64,000 bases of DNA from positions 16,799 to 80,798 of the forward strand of contig WTGU01000056.1 of NCBI GenBank assembly GCA_011523425.1. Direction: 5' to 3'. The position numbers and the translations under genes were made by a program. A model generated the notes under the pieces. It was given only the letters and a program-made list of their open reading frames with translations. It made no database searches and was not told where the DNA came from. This DNA is from Alphaproteobacteria bacterium. Lineage in GTDB: Bacteria; Pseudomonadota; Alphaproteobacteria; UBA828. Shown in pieces: positions 37,408 through 44,501 of this stretch (position 1 is its first letter; each line of letters opens with the position of its first letter).

Positions 37408-37490
37408 CTGGAGGGTTTCCGCTTTACACGGAAACGCTCCAGCCTCTTGGTCGCTCACGGCAGCCGGCCGTCCCGCGATTCCGCGCGCCC
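37408..37490 (-). repeat. Two-hairpin intergenic repeat, copy C, 3' module
   Basis: The reverse complement of this segment aligns with the 3' part of copies A and B. A long stem-loop has arms at 37408-37421 and 37429-37442 with one mismatch, and the GTCGCTCACGGCAGCCGGCC block lies at 37450-37469. It follows the aminotransferase stop by 14 bases and may act as its terminator. The matching 5' module lies about 590 bases further right, so copy C appears split by extra sequence. Confidence 0.7.
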
Positions 37491-37546
37491 GCCGGCCGTC
37501 CCGCGATTCCGCGCGCCCGCCGGCCGTCATTCGATACCGCGCGCCT
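37463..37546. repeat. Three tandem 28-bp repeats
   Basis: A 28-base unit beginning GCCGGCCGTC recurs at 37463, 37491 and 37519; the third copy has several changes. It overlaps the inner edge of repeat copy C and probably arose by local slippage of that element. No gene lies here. Confidence 0.7.
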
Positions 37547-37945
37547 GCCGGCGCGACGGGGACCGAGCATCGCGCCCCGCCATGGCGACCGAAAGTGGGA
37601 TTCGCCGGAGGGGGGGCATGCGGGATTTCGTGGGATAGCGAGGGATTCCGGCGGGACAGGCGGTCTCCATATCCCACCTGAGCACCTGAATCCCACTTGA
37701 GCACCGGCTCCCCCTGTCGTGCCCCGCTCCTTCCCGCTTGTCTTCGCTCTCCCGCATCATGCCGCCACCCTCGCACGGACACCCCCTGCCGTGCACCGCA
37801 CCATGGTCCGGGCACCCGGCTGGGAGCGCGCGCCTGAGTCGCTCGTGCCTGCAAGGTCACGAGCGCGGTACATGAAGGTCGCGAGCGCGGAAGCAGGTCG
37901 CGCCAGGCTGCCAGCGTTCGATCTGCACGAACCATCCGATTTGAT
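37547..37945. other. Non-coding stretch inside the 37.4-38.1 kb gap
   Basis: These bases hold no credible gene: the short open frames have no recognisable protein features. A GGTCGCGAGCGCGGAAG block at 37876-37892 recurs at 38056-38072 as a direct repeat. Codon-like periodicity is not apparent. I see nothing else of note in it. Confidence 0.5.
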
Positions 37946-38036
37946 CGTCATGCCCGGACTCGTTCCGGGCATCCACGTTCTTTATCCCTGCCACACCAAA
38001 AACTCGTAGATGGCCGGAATAAATCCGGCCATGACG
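37946..38036. repeat. Extragenic palindromic element with two hairpins
   Basis: CGTCATG at the left end is inverted as CATGACG at the right end. Inside are two stem-loops: TGCCCGGA/TCCGGGCA (37951-37971) and TGGCCGGA/TCCGGCCA (38011-38031). Elements of this form, with GTCATGCCCGG and CCGGCCATGAC ends, are common in alphaproteobacterial intergenic regions. The bases here are less GC-rich than the surroundings. Confidence 0.65.
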
Positions 38037-38075
38037 TGAAGAAGGAACGGCGCACGGTCGCGAGCGCGGAAGAAG

Positions 38076-38118
38076 AGTCACGGCCTGTCGCGTATCCGTC
38101 AAAGACGGATACGCGCTA
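38076..38118 (-). repeat. Repeat copy C, 5' module, with terminator-like hairpin
   Basis: An 11-bp perfect stem (38090-38100 with 38104-38114, AAA loop) aligns, as reverse complement, with the 5' hairpins of copies A and B, and the CGGCCTGTCGCG block beside it also matches. The TAG stop of the minus-strand dehydrogenase gene (complement of 38116-38118) falls at its outer edge, exactly where copy B supplies a TAG stop to another gene. Confidence 0.7.
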
Positions 38119-39105
38119 CCCGTCCACGTAGTCCTCGATGTACTGGCGCACCACCTCGTCGAGCGGTGGGTTCTGCGGCAGGCCGAGGGCCGCGGCGCGC
38201 TCGGCCCTGGCGTAGGCCGGCCAGGAGCCGACCAGCCGCTGCACCCTCTCGTCGGGCGCATCCGTGACCGCGCCGAGCCGGCGGCCCGCGCCCACCCGCT
38301 CCAGCGCCGCCACCATCTCGCCCGCCGTTGCCGAGAAGGAAGGCAGGTTGATGGTGCGGTCGTCGCCGAGCGCCGCGCCCGGCACCTCGTGCAGCGCCAC
38401 CAGGCTGTCGACGATGGTGCGGTAGCCGCCGAGGACGATGCGCGTCCCGCGGCTCACCGGCAGCGCGTGGTCGATGCCGGCGAGCGGCTCGCGGAAGAGC
38501 CCGCTGGCGAAGCCGGAGGCCGCCTTGTTGGGCTTGCCGGGGCGCACGATCACCGTGGGCGGCCTGCCGCCGCGGCCGTCCAGCCAGCCCTTGCGGGTGT
38601 AGTCCGCCAGCAGGTGCTCGTTGATGACCTTGGTCACGCCGTAAGTGCCCTGCGGCGTGATCTTGGTGTCGTCGCCGATGGTCTCCGGCAGCGCGCTGCC
38701 GCCATAGACCGCGATGCTGCTTGTGAAGACGAGTCGGGGCAGGCCGGGTGCGGCGCGGCAGGCGTCGAGCACGTTGAGGCCGCCCGTGAGGTTCACCGCT
38801 AGCGCGAGGTCGAAGTCCTGCTCGGCGCCGGCGCTCACCACCGAGGCGAAGTGGAAGACCGAGAGCGAGGGGCCTGCGATCAGCGCGCGCACCGTCTGGC
38901 CGTCGGACACGTCGCCCGCGACCATCTCCACCCGCTCGTCGTCGAGGCCGGCGGGCGGCCGCTCGGGCACGGCAGCGTCGAAGAGGACCAGCCGCTCGAT
39001 CGTCTCCTGCCCGCCGGATGCGCCGGTCAGCGTTTCCTTCTCCAGGAGCGCCCGCGCCAGTCTCTGCCCGAGGAAGCCCAGCCCCCCGGTGATCACCACC
39101 TTCAT
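38116..39105 (-). CDS. NAD-dependent epimerase/dehydratase, DenD-like (D-erythronate dehydrogenase family)
   Basis: The 329-residue extended short-chain dehydrogenase has GGLGFLGQRLA at the N-terminus and the YGVTK catalytic pair. RPGKPNKAASGFASG and FREPLAGI are segments I associate with DenD, which oxidises D-erythronate. The exact substrate is inference. It faces the repeat-filled gap and is divergent from the DSD1-like gene, with about 160 bases between starts. Confidence 0.75.
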   Translation of the reverse strand: MKVVITGGLGFLGQRLARALLEKETLTGASGGQETIERLVLFDAAVPERPPAGLDDERVEMVAGDVSDGQTVRALIAGPSLSVFHFASVVSAGAEQDFDLALAVNLTGGLNVLDACRAAPGLPRLVFTSSIAVYGGSALPETIGDDTKITPQGTYGVTKVINEHLLADYTRKGWLDGRGGRPPTVIVRPGKPNKAASGFASGLFREPLAGIDHALPVSRGTRIVLGGYRTIVDSLVALHEVPGAALGDDRTINLPSFSATAGEMVAALERVGAGRRLGAVTDAPDERVQRLVGSWPAYARAERAAALGLPQNPPLDEVVRQYIEDYVDG

Positions 39106-39267
39106 GCGCCCTCTCCATCCGCCCGGCCTCGTTCCCTCTCAACATATCCTATTGGCAGGGCGGGCCGGTATGCGGATGATAACCGCGCGGTCCGGCCCGC
39201 CCCGCGCCGGCGCGCAGCGGGGCAGGGCGGGTCGCGGCGTGGCATGACGGCACGACGGGGGAGCGGG

Positions 39268-40416
39268 ATGACGACAGGTGCGGCGCTCGGGCCCAACGAA
39301 TCCCTGATCGACGAGCGCGAATCGCGGGCTCGCCTCATCACGCCCGCGCTGGTGCTCGATCTCGAGGCGATGGAGCGCAACATCGCCACCATGGCGGCCT
39401 ACGCGGGAGAGCAGGGCGTCGCCCTCCGCCCCCATGCGAAGACGCACAAGAGCGTGCAGATCGCCCGCCGCCAGCTCGATGCCGGCGCGCTCGGCATCTG
39501 CTGCGCCACGCTCGGCGAGGCGGAGGCGCTGGCGGCTGGCGGGATCGAGGGGTTGCTGATCACCTCGCCGATCGTGGCGCCGGCCAAGATCAACCGTCTC
39601 ATGGCGCTCCGCCGGGACCATGAATCGCTCATGGTCGTGGCCGACGACATGGACAACCTGCGCGCGCTCGAGGCTGCGGCCCAGGCCTCCGCCCTCGTGC
39701 TGGACGTGGTGGTCGACGTCGATGTCGGGCTTCACCGGACCGGCGCCCGCGACGCCGAGGCGGCGGCGGCGCTGGCGGAGGCGGCGGATGCGAGCGTCAG
39801 CCTGAACTTCGCCGGGCTTCAGGGCTATGCCGGGCACGTCCAGCATATCGAGGATTTCGGCGACCGCCGCACGAGTTCCCACGGCGATCTCGCGCCGCTG
39901 CGCGAGGCCCGCGAGAGCCTCACGGGCCGCGGCATCGAGGTGCCCATCGTCACCGGCGCCGGCACCGGCACCCACGACATCGACACGGAAATCGGGCTGA
40001 TGACCGAGCTCCAGGTCGGCTCCTACGTGGTGATGGACGTCGAGTATCTCGACGTCCAGGCGCGGGACGGCGGCGGCTGGCGCTTCGAGCCGGCGCTCTT
40101 CGTCCGCTCGACGGTGGTCTCGGCCAGCCATGACGGCAGCGCCACCATGGATGCGGGCCTCAAGTGCTTCGCCACCGACGGGCCCATGCCGCGCTTCCAC
40201 ACCGGCGTGCCCATCGGCGCCCACTACGAGCATTTCGGCGACGAGCACGGGCGCATCGTCTTCGCCGGCGCCAACGAGAGGCTGGCCATCGGCGCTGCGC
40301 TCGAGTGCATCGTGCCGCACTGCGATCCCACCGTGAACCTCTACGACCACTATCACTGCGTGCGCGGCGAGACCCTGGTCGATATCTGGCCGATCGAGGC
40401 CCGCGGCCGCCACTAG
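39268..40416 (+). CDS. DSD1 / D-threonine aldolase-like PLP enzyme
   Basis: The 382 residues match the alanine-racemase-fold enzymes that include D-threonine aldolase, D-serine dehydratase and 3-hydroxyaspartate aldolase. The PLP lysine is Lys58 in RPHAKTHKS, and the C-terminal metal-site region reads IVPHCDPTVNLYDHYHCVRG. It would split or dehydrate a beta-hydroxy amino acid. ATG 39268 follows a purine-rich GGGGGAGCGG; ATG 39244 is also in frame. It lies 15 bases before the first ABC ATPase gene, so co-transcription is likely. Confidence 0.82.
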   Translation: MTTGAALGPNESLIDERESRARLITPALVLDLEAMERNIATMAAYAGEQGVALRPHAKTHKSVQIARRQLDAGALGICCATLGEAEALAAGGIEGLLITSPIVAPAKINRLMALRRDHESLMVVADDMDNLRALEAAAQASALVLDVVVDVDVGLHRTGARDAEAAAALAEAADASVSLNFAGLQGYAGHVQHIEDFGDRRTSSHGDLAPLREARESLTGRGIEVPIVTGAGTGTHDIDTEIGLMTELQVGSYVVMDVEYLDVQARDGGGWRFEPALFVRSTVVSASHDGSATMDAGLKCFATDGPMPRFHTGVPIGAHYEHFGDEHGRIVFAGANERLAIGAALECIVPHCDPTVNLYDHYHCVRGETLVDIWPIEARGRH

Positions 40417-40431
40417 CGGCGCAGTCGAACC

Positions 40432-41535
40432 ATGGCGTCGATCTCCCTTGCGGGCCTGACCAAGCGCTTCGGCGACCTCACGGCCGTGGCGTCTCTCGAT
40501 CTCGAGATCAGGGACAAGGAATTCGTCGCGCTGCTGGGGCCGTCGGGCTGCGGCAAGACGACGACGATGAACATGATCGCCGGCATCGAGACGCCGTCGG
40601 AAGGCCAGATCCTGTTCGACGGCCGCGACATGCGCACGGTGCCGGCCAACCGGCGCAAGGTCGGCTTCGTGTTCCAGAACTACGCCATCTTCACCCACCT
40701 CTCGGTGCGCGAGAACTTGGCCTTCGGCCTCAAGGTGCGCAGCCTGCCGAAGGCCGATGTCGAGCGCCGCGTCGCCGCCATGGCTCAGCTCATGCGGCTG
40801 GAGGACCGGCTCGACTGGCCCACGGCGAAGCTCAGCGTCAACGAGCTGCAGAAGGTCGCGATCGGCCGCTCGGCCATCACCGAGCCCGAGATCTTCCTGC
40901 TCGACGAGCCGCTCAGCAATCTCGATGCCGCCTTCCGCGCCTTCATGCGGACGGAGCTCAAGCACCTGCAGCACCAGTTCCAGCAGACCATGGTCTACGT
41001 TACCCACGACCAGATCGAGGCGATGAGCCTCGCCGACAGGATCGCCGTGATGGACCTCGGCGTGCTGCAGCAGTACGGCTCGCCCATCGAGGTCTACAAC
41101 GAGCCGCGCAACGTCTTCGTCGCCAACTTCATGGGCAGCCCGAGCATGAACCTGGTGCCGTGCCGGCTCGCGGGCGGAGACGGCGCCTACGCGCTCGACT
41201 TCGGCGAGGGCGGGAGCGCGTCCGTCGCCGACGAGGACCTCAAGCGGCGCTGCAAGGCGGCGCGCGATGCGACGCTGGTGTTCGGCGCCCGGCCCGAGGA
41301 TCTGGACATCGCGCCGCCGGGCCACGACGGGCCGGCCATCGAGGCGACCGTCACCTTCGTCGAGCCAATCGGCCCGCGCACCATCGTCCATCTGGCCGCC
41401 GGCGAGCGGCGCATGAAGGTCGCCAAGGGCAAGCAGTACGGCATCGAGCTCGGCGCCCGGGTTAAGGCTGTGCTGCCGCCCGGCAAGTGTCACCTGTTCG
41501 ACGCGGAGACGGGCGTAGCGCTCGGCATCGCCTGA
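40432..41535 (+). CDS. ABC transporter ATPase with degenerate signature motif
   Basis: This 367-residue ATPase is of the MalK/UgpC type with a C-terminal TOBE domain (about 240-360). Walker A LLGPSGCGKTTT, Walker B IFLLDEPLSNLD and the switch histidine VTHDQIEAMS are intact, but the signature that normally reads LSGGQ is LSVNELQKVAIGR. The neighbouring ATPase has a normal signature, so the two probably form a heterodimer with one degraded composite site, as in sugar or glycerol importers with two different ATPases. No permease or binding protein gene is in the window. Confidence 0.88.
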   Translation: MASISLAGLTKRFGDLTAVASLDLEIRDKEFVALLGPSGCGKTTTMNMIAGIETPSEGQILFDGRDMRTVPANRRKVGFVFQNYAIFTHLSVRENLAFGLKVRSLPKADVERRVAAMAQLMRLEDRLDWPTAKLSVNELQKVAIGRSAITEPEIFLLDEPLSNLDAAFRAFMRTELKHLQHQFQQTMVYVTHDQIEAMSLADRIAVMDLGVLQQYGSPIEVYNEPRNVFVANFMGSPSMNLVPCRLAGGDGAYALDFGEGGSASVADEDLKRRCKAARDATLVFGARPEDLDIAPPGHDGPAIEATVTFVEPIGPRTIVHLAAGERRMKVAKGKQYGIELGARVKAVLPPGKCHLFDAETGVALGIA

Positions 41536-41583
41536 GCCGTTCCGTCAGCCGACACCCACCCAAGGGAGAGTCCCAGCACCGCC

Positions 41584-42663
41584 ATGGCCCGGCTCGAACT
41601 CAGGAACGCGAGCAAGTACTACGGCAAGACCGTCGCGGTGAGGAACATCGACCTCGTCGTCGAGGACAACGAGTTCTTCTGCATCTTCGGCCCGCCCAGC
41701 TCGGGCAAGACGACGATCCTGCGTCTCCTCCTCGGGCTGGTAGCGCCCGACGAGGGCGAGATCAGCATCGGCGGCGAGGCCGTCGGCGAGCAGGGGCCAA
41801 AGGAGCGCAACCTCGCCATGGTGTTCCAGAACCTCGCGCTCTTTCCGCACATGACCGCAGGCCAGAACCTCGCCTTCCCCCTGGTCGAGCGCAAGCTGGA
41901 GAAGGCCGCGATCACCGCACGGGTCGCCGAGGTGGCGGAGACGCTGCACATCACGCCGCTGCTCGACAAGATGCCGGCACACCTGAGCGGGGGCGAGCGC
42001 CAGCGCGTCGCCATCGGTCGGGCGCTGGTGCGGGACCCTGCCGCCTTCCTCATGGACGAGCCGATCGCCGCCCTCGACGCCAGGCTGCGCGAGGAGATGC
42101 GGGTCGAGCTCAAGCGGCTCCAGCGCGAGTTGCACCACACCATCGTCTACGTCACCCACGACCAGGAAGAGGCGATGTCGATCGCCGACCGCATCGCCGT
42201 GATGGAGGCCGGCGAGATCCGCCAGATCGGCACGCCGGCCGAGATCTACAACCTGCCCAACAGCCGCTACGTCGCTGAGCTGATCGGCGCACCGCCGATG
42301 AACTTCGTCGACGGCACGCTGGCCGACGGCGGCCGCTTCGAAGGGCGCGACGTGCCGCTCTCGGTGGCACTTGAGGGCGCGGACGGGGCCGGGCCGGCGG
42401 CGCTCGCGGTGCGGCCCGAGGATATCGGCATCGACTCCGCCGGGTCCGGCAACGGCGCTGGCGTCGATGCGGAGATCTTTGAGGTCGAGCCGCTCGGCGC
42501 GTTCACCATCGTCGACGTCAGCGTGGGCGAGCGCATCCTCAAGGTGCAGGCGCCGGGGCAGCCGCGGTTCACCCTCGGTGAGCAGGTGCGGCTCGCGCTC
42601 GATCCCGACCGCTGCCACCTGTTCCACGGCGAGACCGGCGATCTGATCCGCTCCGCCCGCTGA
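41584..42663 (+). CDS. ABC transporter ATPase (MalK/UgpC-like)
   Basis: The 359 residues carry Walker A FGPPSSGKTTIL, signature LSGGERQRVAIGRAL, Walker B FLMDEPIAALDA, the VTHDQEEAMS switch and a TOBE domain. It lies 48 bases after the first ATPase gene and is probably its partner. The membrane subunits and binding protein that should complete an importer do not follow; a toxin-antitoxin pair comes next. The substrate is unknown; the neighbouring enzymes suggest a small hydroxy-acid or sugar-acid compound. Confidence 0.9.
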   Translation: MARLELRNASKYYGKTVAVRNIDLVVEDNEFFCIFGPPSSGKTTILRLLLGLVAPDEGEISIGGEAVGEQGPKERNLAMVFQNLALFPHMTAGQNLAFPLVERKLEKAAITARVAEVAETLHITPLLDKMPAHLSGGERQRVAIGRALVRDPAAFLMDEPIAALDARLREEMRVELKRLQRELHHTIVYVTHDQEEAMSIADRIAVMEAGEIRQIGTPAEIYNLPNSRYVAELIGAPPMNFVDGTLADGGRFEGRDVPLSVALEGADGAGPAALAVRPEDIGIDSAGSGNGAGVDAEIFEVEPLGAFTIVDVSVGERILKVQAPGQPRFTLGEQVRLALDPDRCHLFHGETGDLIRSAR

Positions 42664-42697
42664 GGCGAGCGTTGCCGTCGCGCGGCCTTTCGCGCTA

Positions 42698-42726
42698 GGG
42701 TAGAAGGGAGACGCACCTTTCTACCC
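42698..42726 (+). promoter_or_regulatory. Inverted repeat, likely VapBC operator
   Basis: GGGTAGAAGGG (42698-42708) is inverted as CCTTTCTACCC (42716-42726), with one mismatch, ending 11 bases before the antitoxin start. The position matches the autoregulatory operators bound by antitoxin-toxin complexes. Confidence 0.5.
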
Positions 42727-42737
42727 GGGTGGATGTC

Positions 42738-42995
42738 ATGGGCCTCAACATCAAGAACGACGAGACCTGCCAGCTCGCCCGCGAGCTTGCGCAGCTCACC
42801 GGCGAGAGCATGACCGGCGCGATCACGGTAGCGCTCCGAGAGCGGCTGGAGCGCGAGAAGCACGAGCGCAGCGTCGAAGCGCGCCTGAAGAAGATACGCG
42901 CCATCGCGGAGCGTTGCTCCCGCAATCTGAAGCCGGGGCCCCCGGCGGTGGAGCACGGCGACTTCCTCTACGACGAGCGGGGCCTGCCCAAGTGA
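42738..42995 (+). CDS. vapB: VapB-type antitoxin (COG4423-like)
   Basis: The 85 residues open with GLNIKNDETCQLARELA, a ribbon-helix-helix or PSK-type start common among VapB partners of PIN toxins, followed by a charged middle and a C-terminal tail that should wrap the toxin. ATG 42738 is used; GTG 42729 is in frame. The stop overlaps the toxin's GTG start by four bases (GTGA). Confidence 0.8.
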   Translation: MGLNIKNDETCQLARELAQLTGESMTGAITVALRERLEREKHERSVEARLKKIRAIAERCSRNLKPGPPAVEHGDFLYDERGLPK

Positions 42996-43378
42996 TCGTC
43001 GACAGTTCGGCTCTCCTTGCCGTTCTCTTTCGCGAGCCGGACGCCGAACGCTACGTGACGGCGTTTGCCGCGGCCCCCGCATGCCGCATGTCGCTGGCCA
43101 ACGTGTTCGAGACATCCATCGTGTGGGAAGGTCGCGGTGGCCCTGCAGCGGGCCATGAACTCGACATGTTCATAGAGGAGGTCGGGATCGAACAGATGCC
43201 GGTAACGGCGGAGCACGTCACGACCGCCCGCCAGGCCTGGCGGCGCTTTGGCAAGGGCAACCATCCGGCGGCGCTGAACTTCGGAGACTGCTTCGCCTAC
43301 GCGCTTGCCGCCACGACCGGCGAGCCGCTGCTCTTCAAGGGCGAGGACTTCGCGCTGACCGACATCGAGGCGGCATAG
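42992..43378 (+). CDS. vapC: VapC-type PIN-domain ribonuclease toxin
   Basis: The 128 residues form a PIN domain. The acidic site is visible as Asp4 (IVDSSAL), Glu40 (NVFETS), Asp99 (NFGDCFAYALA) and Asp119 (FKGEDFALTD), so the nuclease looks intact. VapC toxins cleave specific RNAs, often tRNA; the target here is unknown. Translationally coupled to vapB. The pair stands between the ABC ATPases and the minus-strand dehydrogenase. Confidence 0.88.
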   Translation: MIVDSSALLAVLFREPDAERYVTAFAAAPACRMSLANVFETSIVWEGRGGPAAGHELDMFIEEVGIEQMPVTAEHVTTARQAWRRFGKGNHPAALNFGDCFAYALAATTGEPLLFKGEDFALTDIEAA

Positions 43379-43417
43379 GCGATACGCCTCCCGCCGCCTG
43401 ACGGCGATGGCGGCCGC

Positions 43418-44302
43418 TTACATCTTCTGCAGCAGGTGGATCAGGCTGGAGGTATCCCAGCGGTTGCCGCCGCGCTGCTGGACGTGGGCGTAGAACTGGT
43501 CGACCAGCATCGACATCGGCAGGAGCGCGCCGTTCTTCTTGCCTTCCTCGAAGCACAGGCTCAGGTCCTTGCGCATCCAGTCGACCGCGAAGCCGAACTC
43601 GAACTCGCCGCTCAGCATGGTCGAGCCGCGGTTCTCCATCTGCCACGACTGGGCCGCGCCCTTCGAGATGACCTCGAGCACGGTCTCGCCGTCGAGCCCC
43701 GCCCGCTGGGCGAAGTTGAGCGCCTCGGCGAGGCCCTGGACGACGCCGGCGATGCAGATCTGGTTGACCATCTTGGTGAGCTGGCCGTTCCCCGCCGGCC
43801 CCATGTGGGTGACGTTGCGCGCAAACGCGTCGATGACCGGCTGAGCGCGGCTGAAGTCCGCCTCGTCGCCGCCCACCATCACGGTCAGCACGCCGTTCTC
43901 GGCGCCGGCCTGCCCGCCCGAGACCGGCGCGTCGAGGAAACCCACGCCACGCTCCTTCGCGGCGGCATGGACCTCGCGCGCGACGACGGCAGAATCGGTC
44001 GTATGGTCGATGAAGATGGCGCCTTCCGCCATGCCGGCGAGCGCACCGTCATCGCCATAAACGACCGCGCGCAGGTCGTCGTCGGCGCCGACGCAGGCGA
44101 ACACCATCTCCGCGCCCTGCGCGGCTGCGGCAGGCGTTGCGGCGGCGCGGCCCCCGTGGGTTTCGGTCCACTGCGCGGCCTTGGCTTCGGTCCGGTTGTA
44201 GACCGCGACCTCGTGACCCGCCCCGGCGAGATGCCCTGCCATGGGGAAGCCCATCACGCCGAGCCCGAGAAACGCCACCCTGGTGCCGCCGCCATCGACC
44301 AT
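43418..44302 (-). CDS. Beta-hydroxyacid dehydrogenase (3-hydroxyisobutyrate dehydrogenase/GarR family)
   Basis: The 294-residue NAD(P)-dependent enzyme shows FLGLGVMGFPMAGHL at the N-terminus, the substrate motif DAPVSGGQAGAENG and the catalytic lysine in GNGQLTKMVNQ. The family oxidises or reduces short beta-hydroxyacids such as 3-hydroxyisobutyrate or tartronate semialdehyde. The substrate is not decided. It is divergent from the nos operon, and the gap between the two holds an FNR-type site. Confidence 0.88.
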   Translation of the reverse strand: MVDGGGTRVAFLGLGVMGFPMAGHLAGAGHEVAVYNRTEAKAAQWTETHGGRAAATPAAAAQGAEMVFACVGADDDLRAVVYGDDGALAGMAEGAIFIDHTTDSAVVAREVHAAAKERGVGFLDAPVSGGQAGAENGVLTVMVGGDEADFSRAQPVIDAFARNVTHMGPAGNGQLTKMVNQICIAGVVQGLAEALNFAQRAGLDGETVLEVISKGAAQSWQMENRGSTMLSGEFEFGFAVDWMRKDLSLCFEEGKKNGALLPMSMLVDQFYAHVQQRGGNRWDTSSLIHLLQKM

Positions 44303-44395
44303 GTCGCTTCCCTCCCCGCCGGGTTCCTGCGCCGAAGCGCGGCATCCTAGCCACGGTACAGGGGGCGGGCAACGACGGCTCCGACTCTCCCGTCT

Positions 44396-44409
44396 TTGAC
44401 GCAGATCAA
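44396..44409 (+). promoter_or_regulatory. FNR/NNR-type box upstream of the nos operon
   Basis: TTGAC-GCAG-ATCAA differs by one base from the consensus TTGAT-N4-ATCAA. It is centred about 100 bases before the nosR start codon, a common place for the oxygen- or nitric-oxide-responsive regulators that drive denitrification genes. The matching -10 box is not obvious. Confidence 0.65.
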
Positions 44410-44501
44410 GGCGCCGGCGCATGCCCCGTTCAGACTGAGGACGTTCGATTTCGTCGGCGTAGTGGTGAGGCAAATGGCCCGCTCGCCATGAGGCGTGTGC
44501 C

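Noticed and set aside
37719..38009. A 96-codon open frame in the repeat-filled gap.
   Set aside because: It crosses the CGTCATG palindromic element and a direct repeat and has no recognisable protein features or ribosome site.
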